This document shows positions 49,800-61,440 of a DNA stretch of 64,000 nucleotides, one piece after another. Position 1 is the first letter of the stretch. The number at the start of each line of letters is the position of its first letter. The stretch is from Dipylidium caninum (taxonomy: Eukaryota; Platyhelminthes; Cestoda; Cyclophyllidea; Dipylidiidae). Below the pieces are notes generated by a model. That model was not told where the DNA came from and made no database searches. It worked only from the letters and a program-made list of their open reading frames with translations. Location of the stretch: assembly GCA_017562135.1 (NCBI GenBank), contig QEYB01001162.1, forward strand, positions 372,001 through 436,000, read 5' to 3'. A program made the position numbers and the translations under genes.

Positions 49800-51383
49800 C
49801 CTTTATTAACTGCCAAAATAAGTGTGTATTTTTTATTTCCGAGGTCATATGCGACTTGCTGAGTCGCCTGTTTCATTGTTTCCATGCCAGTACAACTGGG
49901 AATCGTGTCCAAACTATGCAGTTGGACTAAGCATCTCCCCATCACTTGCCTCCTCGTGAAGCTCCACGGTCCTCTGAGAGGCCGCTTTCCATTCAGCAGG
50001 ATCACATGATCACACACAAAGCTCTCCTGCGATGTCAACTAATTTAGCGAGCATTCATATGAATTTCGAAGGCCGTAACTGTAATAAAATCTCGGTAATA
50101 CATCGTTGCTCTTCCTCAAGTTTTGCGTCATCACATAGGGAAATCGGAGCAAAAGATGGATTTCGAGAAAATGGGAAAATATCGAAGTACCTCGAAGTCA
50201 GTAATCTGAGAAGAACCGCAACTCTCCACTGGCTTGGCGGAGTTTGTCAAACGGTCCAGCGAATTTTGTGGAGTGGCACAAGAACTTCAGTTCCAACAGC
50301 CTTAATTCCATGGTTGAAGGATGGAAAGCTAGCGATGAGTAGGAGAAGCACAGGAGGAGTGCTGTAGCGCTCGAGATAATTGCCAGAATACTTCTCTTGC
50401 GCCTCCGCCAAAATCTACCTACTTGCTAAGATCGGTTGGCACCCTTATTCTGCATCATTCCTCTTACCTATGAACTGAAGTGGCGAACTGCCTTACAGAC
50501 GCACTTTTATCCTTTTTATCTGCCGAAAAGTGGACTTCCTTACTGATATCCGAGCAGTAGCAACTGTCGTGAGGACGAAAGGGTTATTTGAACCGACCTG
50601 TGCCGCGGTGCGTGGGCAACATGAAGACATCAAGTGGTCGGGGTTAAGATGCAAGTGCAGGGATGCGTGTTAGTCTTCATTTGATCTTAAAACATACGTT
50701 CTGCCTTTATAAAGCACACACTACTCAGAAGAGAGCCACAACTACTCCAAATGCCTCGCAGAGTAACCGATGATTTGACACTTATTCGTCTACTGGGCCC
50801 AGACCGAAGTTTGTTTTTTATTTACCAAGGCACAAGAACTTGTGTTAGCTCCACCTCATTGTAAGAAGCCTTCAACAAAGGAAATCAAGACGAGAACAGA
50901 TAAAAATGTAGAAATGAATGTACCAAGTGTAGAAGAATTCAAGAATGCCATGACAAACTGTCGGGTCACGTGAGGCGACATTTTCAGAACTGTTTCTCGT
51001 CATGTCAACCTGTTGGATTTAAGGATTTCTTAAGTTCCACATGGGGTTTATCCACTGGTTTGCCGGAATCACCCAAAACTCGGGGCGAAGCGAGGTTCTC
51101 CTGCTTTAACGTCAAGCCGAGACGGGAAGCCTCCTCCATTGACGTGTTGTGTGCTCATATCACTGACAGACGTAAAGTCAAGGCCACCGTAGGCTATATA
51201 AATGACGCCGACATCAACAACAAAATCGACAAAAACAGCAGGGCAGAAGCGACAAAAGTCATTATAAAGGCAAATGTTTATTACTTTCGACATTATTGTG
51301 AGGCAATCGCACTTGAAAATTTGCACCAAAAGCTGCAGCAAATTGGCACTTTGCGGGTAGATTGTCACGACGATGAATGTGAA
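49800..51383. other. Intergenic, no gene recognised
   Basis: No family match on either strand, and short frames with mixed composition. Confidence 0.45.
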
Positions 51384-52062
51384 GAGTCGAATGAATGCAC
51401 AGGCATCCACTCTCCAACTCAGCGCCTTCACACCGACGCAGTGTTCGATGTGAAAGGACCTTGCAAAGCATTCAAAGCACACGGCGTCGTCTTCGCCTCG
51501 ACCTGCTGACCACTTCGACCACCCTCTCGTCTCGCCACTTCGACGGAGGCTCACATTGTTCGAGGATGGGGACGAAACAGTTACTTGGACATGGTGCAAC
51601 GCATTGGTGGTGCACTTGTGGACGGACAGGAGGATGTCCAGCCTCAGACACGACTAAAGTGTCCCACGTTGGCAGGCTCAAAGGTCACCGGTGGGCAGGT
51701 GGGTGTGCAATCCGTTTAACAACGAACGAAAGGCTGCTTACGTGGCTGACCCGAGCGCCGGCTTTGATGGCCCGCACTATTCGCCTCAACGGAACATCCT
51801 GTGGGTACGTCCTGTAGATCTCGGGGTAGCGGACTCTCCCAAAGATCCTTCTTGGCAGCCGGGCGAGATCGTCGAAGCTCAACTGGGTGTCTGTGTGTCT
51901 GAGCCAAAACAGGCTTTTCATGGGGTAGCGCATAACCGATTTGTTGTGAGGAGCGTTGGCAGAGAGTCGGACGCAAATGGTTAAGTTGAATCCACCGCCT
52001 GACTGGTGAATATCCTCGATGTTGTCGGGAGGCCACTGGCATCTGCATCTTGCGAGTGAGAA
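51384..52062 (-). pseudogene. Truncated GT31 copy C: exon 1 and part of the intron only
   Basis: An inverted, almost identical copy of 57700-58363. On the minus strand it contains the stem-region coding part of exon 1, from CQWPPDNIED through TYPQDVPLRRIVRAIKAG to the same GTAAGC donor, then about 360 bases of the intron. The match stops near 51384. The membrane-anchor part of exon 1 is missing after a deletion of about 75 bases, with a TAA in frame just upstream, and no exon 2 follows. The 82-codon frame at 51933-51685 is identical in protein to its counterpart. It cannot encode a working enzyme. The high identity implies a recent duplication or gene conversion. Confidence 0.88.
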
Positions 52063-53929
52063 TTATATGAAAACAACAACGCACACCGGTCTGGGCGCGG
52101 AGGAGGGCGAGTTAATGCCAAGAGAACCACTTGCGCGCTGGCTTGCTCAATTTTGGGGCAACTTTGTCATTTGTGTGGCATCAGTGACACATGAAGTAGC
52201 TCATCACAGACATCAATCACAGCCTCAATTGCCTTCGTTTGATACGGCAAAAATGCACTTCTCTCAGCGATCATTCATGCGGTGCCCTGCTACTAAACTA
52301 CTTCGTTTACACGAATCCTTCACAAACCACTTTCTTTCAATTGATGCCGTTTGCACACCTTATCGGTTGACAGTCCAGTCTTGTCTCGCGAAGGCACGCG
52401 GAGCATCGTGAGTGCGCTCTCCGCGTGAATACCCGCAAATCATCCAACGCCACTCCACTCCACTCCATTCACTTGCATCTGTTGAGAATGTTGGCAGGTG
52501 ACTGCGTCGAAACATGCCACCATCGTGGATTTTAAGAGCGACGCGAGCCCTACAAATTGGTTTATGAGGAACGGAGAGCTCGCAGTGGATAGGATTTACG
52601 TAGCAGTGATAATAGCATGGGAGTTTCATACGTCTTACATCAACTTCGTAACCCTCAACTGTCGCTTATTTCCTGACTCCTCGACTTCAACAAGTGAAAC
52701 TAACTCCCACGATGTGTGCACACCAAAGCCTACTATTTCGGTGGATTTCCGCTTCGCTTGCACCATTAGAGCATGTTAATTGTCCCTCGGAGAAATTCGT
52801 GTCAACCTCCGTGACGGTAGAGGCAAAACTGTATGGAGACGTGTGCGGCGAAATCGGAGATCTCGTGTTCGCATCAGTTTCGTTAAGCTGTCTGCTTGTC
52901 AGCCTGCGAACGGAGCTGAGTCTTACTGCTCACCTGAAACAATGATGAGAAGTGCGAAACCCTGTTCAGCCTGTGTAAGAAACGTGAGCGCATTCACCTT
53001 TTTGTGCCTGATTCTTGCCTCTTGATGGCGGTTGTTGAGGCAGTTGTAAAACAAGGAAGGAGATGCGTGTTTCCCACAGTTGGTGCGTTGCATGCCAATA
53101 GCCCTCAAGGGAAAGAATGGCCTGCCGCCAGAGGGTTACTCGAAATCACTGAGAATTTAATCAACTGACGATGAAGGGGAAAAAGTGCATCCGTCTCCGT
53201 GTTGCGAGATAATTTGCTCAGAATTTCACACCTGCCTTTTCTCCAAGACACAAAATACATGACTGCGTTGAGAAGTTGTTCCCATCCGCACAAGCGCAGC
53301 AGTTGGGCGCCACGGCGAGATCGACAGAGAGCAAGTGGGTTAACGAACTCCAAAACGGACGACAGAAACGATTGACTTGATGTGCTTTCGGAGTCAAGGA
53401 AGAAACGCAAATTGCCGCTGGCAGACAGTGTATTATCCTGTTCTTCACCGGTGGAGACCGCCTAACTCCCCACCTTGGGGCAAACCATCGTGGTAAGCAA
53501 CTTAACGGCTTCGCAGCAGTCCACAGCGTCTGCTTATGCGATAAAAGTGCAATGCACAAACCGTGTCCGTGGAAAAATTACTACAAACCGGGCGTGTTTG
53601 GGCCCATTTACACTGAGGACTCCACTGTGATGTACACGTGAACGCATTCATACGCAAAAAGCAGTTGCAGCTACATCACCACCGACATGCGGGCGCAGTT
53701 CAGCCTCATCAGAACCTCTTGAATCAACGCTCCGAGAGGTCAGCCAATTCTCTCACGCCAATCTTTCATGAGGGCAGCCTTATCATCGGTGGATAACACG
53801 TGATGTGAAAACAAAAGGGCACAATGACTGTGGTGGAGGCGGAGGGCACTCTGACTGCCCTGGCACTTCAGCACATCTCGCCTCCAATTGTGCATTGTCT
53901 CCAACCCACTCCACCCTACCCTCTCCTCT
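52063..53929. other. Intergenic, no gene confirmed
   Basis: Several minus-strand frames (52923-53108, 53105-53410 and 53218-53559) include hydrophobic stretches and chance splice-like signals such as TTACACAG and CAGGTGAGC, but no family motif. A short CCACT run lies near 52451-52470. Confidence 0.4.
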
Positions 53930-56122
53930 CCTCTCCTCTCCTCTCCACGTCTCCTCTCCTCTCCTCTCCTCTCCACGTCTCCTCTCCTCTCCTCTCCTCT
54001 CCTCTTCTCTCCTCTCCTCTCCTCTCCTCTCCTCTCCTCTCCTCTCCTCTCCACGTCTCCTCTCCTCTCCTCTCCACGTCTCCTCTCCTCTCCTCTCCAC
54101 GTCTCCTCTCCTCTCCTCTCCGCTCCTATCCTATCCTCTCCTCTCTCCTCTCCTATCCTATCCTATCCTCTCTTCTCCACGTCTCCTCTCCTCTCCACGT
54201 CTCCTCTCCTCTCCTCTCCACGTCTCCTCTCCTCTCTCTCCACGTCTCCTCTCCTCTCCTCTCCTCTCCACGTCTCCTCTCCTCTCCTCTGCTCTCCTCT
54301 CCACGTCTCCTCTCCTCTCCTCTCCTCTCCTCTCCTCCACGTCTCCTCTCCTCTCCTCTCCTCTCCTCTCCACGTCTCCTCTCCTCTCCTCTCCACGTCT
54401 CCTCTCCTCTCCTCTCCACGTCTCCTCTCCTCTCCTCTCCTCTCCTCTCCTCTCCACGTCTCCTCTCCTCTCCTCTCCTCTCCACGTCTCCTCTCCTCTC
54501 CTCTCCTCTCCTATCCTCTCCTCTCCACGTCTCCTCTCCTCTCCTCTCCACGTCTCCTCTCCTCTCCTCTCCACGTCTCCTCTCCTCTCCTCTCCACGTC
54601 TCCTCTCCTCTCCTCTCCTCTCCTCTCCTCTCCTCTCCTCTCTCTCCACGTCTCCTCTCCTCTCCCTCTCTCCTCTCCTCTCCACGTCTCCTCTCCTCTC
54701 CTCTCCACGTCTCCTCTCCTCTCCTCTCCTCTCCACGTCTCCTCTCCTCTCCTCTCCACGTCTCCTCTCCTCTCCTCTCCTCTCCTCTCCACGTCTCCTC
54801 TCCTCTCCTCTCCTCTCCTCTCCACGTCTCCTCTCCTCTCCTCTCCTATCCTATCCTCTCCTCTCCACGTCTCCTCTCCTCTCCTCTCCACGTCTCCTCT
54901 CCTCTCCTCTCCACGTCTCCTCTCCTCTCCACGTCTCCTCTCCTCTCCTCTCCTATCCTCTCACGTCTCCTCTCCTCTCCTCTCCACGTCTCCTCTCCTC
55001 TCCTCTCCACGTCTCCTCTCCTCTCCTCTCCTCTCCACTCCCTCTCCTCTCCACGTCTCCTCTCCTCTCCTCTCCACGTCTCCTCTCCTCTCCTCTCCTA
55101 CGTCTCCTCTCCTCTCCTCTCCACGTCTCCTCTCCTCTCTCTCTCCTCTCCTCTCCACGTCTCCTCTCTCCTCTCCTCTCCACGTCTCCTCTCCTCTCCA
55201 CGTCTCCTCTCCTCTCCTCTCCACGTCTCCTCTCCTCTCCACGTCTCCTCTCCTCTCCTCTCTCTCTCCACGTCTCCCTCTCCTCTCCTCTCCACGTCTC
55301 CTCTCCTCTCCTCTCCTCTCCTCTCCTCTCTCCTCTCCACGTCTCCTCTCCCTCTCCACGTCTCCTCTCTCTCTCCTCTCCTCTCCTCTCCTCTCCTCTC
55401 CTCTCCTCTCTCATCTCCTCCTCTCCTCTCCTCTCTCTCTCACGTCTCCTCTCCTCTCCTCTCCACGTCTCCTCTCCTCTCCTCTCCTCTCCATCCTCTC
55501 CTCTCCTCTCCTCTCCTCCACGTCTCCTCTCCTCTCTCTCCACGTCTCCTCTCCTCTCTCTCCACGTCCTCTCTCTCCTCTCCTCTCCTCTCCTCTCCCA
55601 CGTCTCCTCTCCTCTCCTCTCTCTCCTCTCCTCTCCACGTCTCTCTCCTCTCACGTCTCCACTCCTCTCTCTCCTCTCCTCTCCTCTCCACGTCTCCTCT
55701 CTCTCCTCTCCTCTCACGTCTCCTCTCCTCTCCTCTCCTCTCCTCTCTCTCCTCTCCTCTCCTCTCCACGTCTCCTCTCCTCTCCTCTCTCTCTCCTCTA
55801 CGTCTCCTCTCCTCTCCTCTCTCCCTCTCCTCTCCTCTCCACGTCCTCCCTCTCCTCCACGTCTCCTCTCCTCTCCTCTCCTCTCTCTCCTCCTCTCCTC
55901 TCCTCTCCTCTCCTCTCCTCTCCTCCTCTCTCTCTCCTCTCCTCTCCACGTCTCCTCTCCTCTCCTCTCCACGTCTCCTCTCCTCTCCTCTCTCTCCTCT
56001 CCACGTCTCCTCTCCTCTCCACGTCTCCTCTCCTCTCCTCTCCTCTCCTCTCCTCTCCTCTCCTCTCCTCTCACGTCTCCTCTCCTCTCCACGTCTCCTC
56101 TCCTCTCCTCTCCTCTCCTCTC
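53930..56122 (+). repeat. 2.2 kb CTCCT pentamer array with CCACGTCTC spacers
   Basis: Almost pure (CTCCT)n on the plus strand, interrupted at irregular intervals by CCACGTCTC, giving higher-order units of about 20-40 bp. Apart from the A and G of ACGT, and rare CTATC or CATC variants, the strand is all pyrimidine. Because the unit is 5 nt and has no stop, all three plus frames stay open for over 780 codons and the minus frames read Arg/Glu/Gly repeats; none is a gene. It lies between truncated GT31 copy C and intact copy B. Its true length may be mis-assembled. Confidence 0.97.
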
Positions 56123-56152
56123 CACTCCACTCCACTTCACTCCACTCCACTC
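56119..56152 (+). repeat. (CCACT)n run at the array edge
   Basis: Short CCACT pentamer run that ends the array, with the same period as the main unit and one base changed. Confidence 0.85.
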
Positions 56153-57380
56153 CTCCCATCAGCGGTCATTAGTCCTACCCACATTCGCCCTACTCCACCC
56201 TACCTCCCAGGTGGGTGTGATGTCGCAGTGATCTTGAGAAGACGACAACGCCACTACTCCTTGCTGCTCCGCTTCACTGTGTGGCATTCTCCATTCCTTT
56301 TTGCGGCCTCCATGGAGCAGAATGCTCAACGTTGCATCATTCGCATTCACTGTGGCAATGAGGTAGTTTTGACAGCCCCAAATATATCTGCGTCTGTTGC
56401 ATCGCGAATTAATCAGGTTACACACACACACAAACGCAGGCACAGACATCAACGCAAAGACAGACATACACAGACTCACACACACGGTCGCGCCTCCACA
56501 CGAACACAATCAAATGCGTGCAGCCTCCACATTCCTGACGAAGGCTGAAGAGGTCTTTGGCAGTCTCCTCGAGGTCCAAGTCATTTGCTCTGGAGCCACC
56601 TCACTTACAGCCCCGGGGGGCGGGGAGACGAGCGGTTTGTCTGACTACGTCCTCAACTCTGTGGGGAAAATGAGGCTGACATGGTCACGTCGTCGCTGAC
56701 GAGTGTGCATTTTCTCTCAAACCACCCACATTCTCCCCTGATTGAGACATCGGCGGTTTTGCCCACGAGGTGAATTCCAACTGCTCTTGCTTCCATGAAA
56801 CCTCAGTTCTCACCAGCACCACTCGAATTTTGTGCTCTCCTGATGTCAAAACCACCAACCACACATTCGCATCACGCGATGAAACGGACCTCCAAGTTAC
56901 CGACTGCAGCAGGGCGTCGGAGAATTTCCGTCTGCGGTCGAGTCGCCGAGAAACATCTGGCCACTCGATGTCTCGACTCGTAGCACGTGAGTGTGTCCAC
57001 CGAGTTGGGTGATCCTGCATGCCTCCACCACCTCACACTGCCGCGTTCTTTCCTCCGACACGAGTGTCAGTCCATGTGGGTGACCTCTCGTCAAGTGGGA
57101 CGCCGATCGGTCGTCTTTTGGGTAGGTCAAACCTCCACGGGGCTGGACAGGCGAAAAGGGGAACTGCGACGTCGCCCTTCAAGCCATTTGCTGGCATCGC
57201 CAACGCAAAATGGCACACACGCACACACCCTCGTGTTGTGTCCTTCTCTCGTAATATCAGACCATTCTTTTGAACCTCTGTTCGTGGAAAGGGTCACTCT
57301 GCGCTCAGTACGGCCTGTGCTAAGAGTTTACTCGCCTGTGTGCTTTTAGAGGCAGCAGTGAATTTACCAAGTGGAGGACG
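56153..57380. other. Intergenic upstream of GT31 copy B
   Basis: Includes a CA-rich microsatellite near 56415-56490. A frame at 56397-56699 has no recognised motif. Confidence 0.45.
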
Positions 57381-57397
57381 ATTAAACAAAACAAATT

Positions 57398-57513
57398 CCA
57401 ATTGGCTCCGCCATCACCTGAGTCCACATCTCGCCTGCGGGTAGGTGCGTGCTGCCACCGAAGGCGTTCACTTGATGTAAACCTACTACTAGGTTGCACA
57501 CAATCTATTTAAG
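57398..57513 (+). promoter_or_regulatory. CCAAT and TATA-like elements of GT31 copy B
   Basis: The palindrome CCAATTGG (57398-57405) contains CCAAT, and TATTTAAG (57506-57513) lies 37 bases before the ATG. If the TATA element is used, the 5' untranslated leader would be only about 10 bases. Confidence 0.45.
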
Positions 57514-57550
57514 GGCTGCAGGAGTTAGAGCTGTATCCGACCGCAACGCC

Positions 57551-59320
57551 ATGATGGGCTTCAATCGCGAATGCCTGCGTTGGCTCGGCTTCGTTCTCAT
57601 CTGTGTTTTGTTACTAGTAATTCTCACTCAGAAGAGGAATCGAGCAGACACGGTGTGGAGTCACGAGAGCTTTGAACAAGGCAGCAGAGTACACACAGAC
57701 AAATGCAAGTGGCCTCCCGACAACATCGAGGATATCCACCAGTCAGGCGGTGGATTCAACTTAGCCATTTGCGTCCGACTCTCTGCCAACGCTACTCACA
57801 ACAAATCGGTTATGCGCTACCCCATGAAAAGCCTGTTTTGGCTCAGACACACAGACACCCAGTTGAGCTTCGACGATCTCGCCCGGCTGCCAAGAAGGAT
57901 CTTTGGGAGAGTCCGCTACCCCGAGATCTACAGGACGTACCCACAGGATGTTCCGTTGAGGCGAATAGTGCGGGCCATCAAAGCCGGCGCTCGGGTCAGC
58001 CACGTAAGCAGCCTTTCGTTCGTTGTTAAACGGATTGCACACCCACCTGCCCACCGGTGACCTTTGAGCCTGCCAACGTGGGACACTTTAGTCGTGTCTG
58101 AGGCTGGACATCCTCCTGTCCGTCCACAAGTGCACCACCAATGCGTTGCACCATGTCCAAGTAACTGTTTCGTCCCCATCCTCGAACAATGTGAGCCTCC
58201 GTTGAAGTGGCGAGACGAGAGGGTGGTCGAAGTGGTCAGCAGGTCGAGGCGAAGACGACGCCGTGTGCTTTGAATGCTTTGCAAGGTCCTTTCACATCGA
58301 ACAATGTGTCGGTGTGAAGGCGCTGAGTTGGAGAGTGGAAGCCTGTGCATTCATTCGACTCTGCTCAAACGTCCCTGTGATCATTGAGGTGAAGCATCAC
58401 CTGATTTTAAGTGGCCTTTCTTCTTTCCGCAGCTACCGCAGTATAATTTTCCAATCCAAGTCCTCGAAACCAGCAGGACCGTCTGCCACAATGGCTCCAA
58501 ACACGACCTCGTCGTTGTCGTGAAGAGTAGCATTCTTCACTGGCACGTGCGTCAGTCCTTCCGCAATTTCATGAGTCTCAGTAGGGCGTCGTGTCCCGGT
58601 CTCAGAGTGGGACTTATCTTCAGTGTCGTAGTCCCCCGGAAGCACGGTGGAAGACACTTCAATCGTGACGGTCACATGGTGAGCCGAGAAGGCGCATCCG
58701 GAGACGAGTTGGAGAAATTCGATGGTAATAGCGAGGAGACAATGGCGAGGATCAGGGAGGAGATTGCACTCTACGACGACATATTACTGGCAGACTACGA
58801 GGATACGTATTACAACCTGTCACTGAAGAGCATCACAAATTACCGGTGGATGTCAGCCTTCTGTGGAGCACACAACGTCAAACTCTTCCTCATCATGGAC
58901 GATGATCATCGCGTGAACCTCTCCTTGGTGGATGCATTCATGAGACAAGTGTCCGAGGAGACCAGACGCTACGCAATGTTTGGCCACGTCGCCATTCGCG
59001 ACTCGGCTCATCGGTCGCCGTTCAATAAGTGGTATCTCTCCTACCGAGAATATCCCTGGGATAGAATGTGTCCGTATCTTCGCGGTTTCGCACAATTAGT
59101 CGGGCCGGGAGTAGTCGATGACATAGCCATTGGGACGGCGTATACGAGGCACCCCGTCGCTTTAGACGACGTATACCTCGGCACGGTGGCTTACAGACTG
59201 GGAATTCGCCTAGTCAATGAGGCGAGCATGTACGATCCCGAACTGTATGCGGGGTGGAAGAGAAGTCGCGGACCACCGATGGTGGCTCCCGTCGAACACT
59301 TTGCCCAAGTCATTCCATAA
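57551..59320 (+). CDS. GT31 family beta-1,3-galactosyltransferase-like protein (copy B)
   Basis: Predicted Golgi type II membrane glycosyltransferase, paralogue of copy A. Exons 57551-58003 and 58433-59320 join in phase 0 to give 446 aa. A single membrane anchor (about residues 10-27, WLGFVLICVLLLVIL) follows a short cytosolic tail. The stem has CKWPPDNIED and TYPQDVPLRRIV. Exon 2 starts with QYNFPIQVLE and contains CHNGSKHDLVVVVKSS, ADYEDTYYNLSLKS (about 271-284), the metal-binding DDD (about 297-299) followed by HRVN, and DDVYLG (about 366-371), where most relatives have EDVY. The start is the first of two adjacent ATGs. AATAAA follows 27 bases after the stop. Part of exon 1 and its intron is duplicated in inverted form at 51384-52062. 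Acceptor specificity cannot be read from sequence. Confidence 0.92.
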
Positions 59321-59347
59321 GACCACTTGGGCGTTTGTACAAACGGA

Positions 59348-59353
59348 AATAAA
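59348..59353 (+). terminator. Polyadenylation signal of GT31 copy B
   Basis: AATAAA 27 bases after the stop codon, followed by T-rich sequence. Confidence 0.75.
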
Positions 59354-59834
59354 GCCACTTTTATTTTCGTATTCCGCTGATGGCGCTTCATCATGGTGCG
59401 TACAGTGGAGGATGCCTTCTCGTATTGGGATCGGGAACGTAATGCGAGTGAGTGGGGCAGTCAGCGAAGGAGAACTGGAGGACATTCACTGGCTTAGAAA
59501 CTATGAAAGGACCTTTTTCTCCTTTGGCTGTGTTCAGTTGCGGCCAAGAGGGACTCATTGTACCATGGATTTGAAATGTTAATTCATAAATCTTGAGGAC
59601 AATTTCATACTTGGACGAAAGAATTTTGTTTTGCCGGAAACAAACGGGAGCATAAGACGACTTTCACCTTCTTTTTTTGTACAAGTTAAAATCGAGTCAT
59701 AACGCAGCTTAACAAGCTTCGAGAAACTGGACTCAGGCCAACGGGAGTGGATTCAACGCTGAAAATATGCCCGATCTTGGACCCAAATACTTCATTTCGG
59801 CAATAGGAAGAGGAAGACCACCGGCTCATGTCGA

Positions 59835-60430
59835 TAACGAGGACGAATTTATGGCGACTATGCATGATCTTGGCTTTACACGAGGAATTAGCCATCCATA
59901 CGGCTACAATCGTATCAAAGCGTTGTCGCGCAATAAATGAGGAAGAACAAAGGATGGACTTGTGTGTGTCTGCCGTACAAATTGGCGCAACGGCAGATGA
60001 AAGAACGATTAACGTGGTTTTTGTACCAAGTCATCGCTTGTGTTGAAAAGTGGATTTTCGTGATAAATGAAGTGAAAGATTAGAGTCCCATGGTATACCT
60101 CCAAGCCGGAATTTGATAAAAACTGGTTAATACATTCGAAAAGGCGTGGGGAGTGATGAGATATTCCTTGCTTTTACAAGCATGCGGAAACATAAAAGCG
60201 GCGGAGACATCCTGTTGCGGTGCCTTCAACTTATGCCGAGGACGAGAAGAAACGGACCAAGACAAACAACCTGCATTGCTCAATCGGAACGTTGCATTGT
60301 TACTGCATGAGGACAACACGCAACGACCACAAAAAGGTTTGACTCTGTGCCGACAAGTTAAATAACTTCTCCCTAGTGCGACATTTCGCCACACCTTCCA
60401 CATTTATACGTTACCTCACCTTCCAACTCT
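59835..60430 (+). repeat. Diverged duplicated segment, copy 2
   Basis: Partner of 49170-49790, in the same orientation. It carries CGAGGACGAATTTA, CATACGGCT, CTGCCGTAC, GTGATAAATGAA and TTGCTCAATCGG (60276-60287) in the same order. It lies just downstream of GT31 copy B. Confidence 0.55.
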
Positions 60431-61329
60431 TGCCTTTTACGTAATTAAGGATTATTTTAAGAGAATATAAGATGCAATAACAAAAGCGGTAGGAGGGTCA
60501 ATCGGTGGTAGAAGGTTGTAGACGTCAGTGGAAGTGATGGAGGAATGAAGGAGCTCCAAAAGGAATGGCGTAACACCGTCAACGTGGTGGATAGCGAGGA
60601 ACTAGATTGTGTGAACGTGTGGACAGGACAAGACAAGACAAACTCAAGTTGTCCTCAGGTGGAGGATCAGGAGTGTGGAGGAGGGGAAAAAGTTCGGGAT
60701 AAAGTGGAAATTCAGTTAAAGTGGATGACGCGAGAGGGGAAAGTGAAGAGAACCGAGTGGCCCACTGGATTTGAGGGTGGATGAGAGGACTGTGGGGAGA
60801 ACGAAAAAAATAGTAAACACAAAATAGCACACAAGCCCCCTGGGTGTCAGTGAAGGCTCCTGCGGAGGCGATTGATCATGTGGCCTGTCAAAGTGGAATT
60901 CTCTCTAACTTGAAGGCTTCTTTCTACCCGCACGACCAAATGCACAGACAAAGTGTCCACCCTCCCCTCCGCCGCATAAATCTCGGCTCAGGAATGCAAA
61001 TGGTAAAGGAGCTGCACTTACGCCAACACGCAAGTGTGACGACAATGCGACAATCTCGGAACTACTGCTTGAGAATTACGCTTTCGAGAGGTTTCTGGCC
61101 GGAGAATGCCGGACGTGGAAGGTAAGAAAATATAAAACAGGCGAACTTTGTCTCATTTTTTGTTATGTTCACGCGAAAGAACCTCCACTGGCAGCTGCGA
61201 CTTTCTGCCCGCATTTGGGCGAGTAAAATCTTAATTACTTCCCCTAATAACCTTTCCAACGCCTTTTATAACATGTTTGTGACAATTATTTGTTTGTTTT
61301 TGGATTCAAAACAAACCGCAATTGCGAAA

Positions 61330-61440
61330 ACTAGCATCTTGTAGAGAATGTAACACTTTCTCCAAATTTTATGCGGTCGTCGTGCGGTAAGAATGAGTTG
61401 TGCCGATTGAGCAAAGCTGGTTGTTTCCCCTCCACGGCGG
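61330..61440 (-). repeat. Partial inverted third copy of the duplicated segment
   Basis: On the minus strand TTGCTCAATCGG (61414-61403) is followed by an ACCGCACGACGACC stretch like the TACTGCATGAGGACA of 60300. Only about 100 bases match. In this frame both copies read KQPALLNR, but no longer protein is conserved. Confidence 0.45.

Noticed and set aside
52923..53559. Minus-strand frames with a hydrophobic segment and exon-like borders (ACACAG ... CAGGTGAGC)
   Set aside because: The implied exon is only 37 bases and neighbouring frames match no family, so the signals may be chance.
53805..56548. Three overlapping plus-strand frames of 782-886 codons and many minus-strand Arg/Glu-rich frames
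   Set aside because: They only reflect the stop-free pentamer array; every frame reads a simple repeat and the unique flanks have no protein motif.
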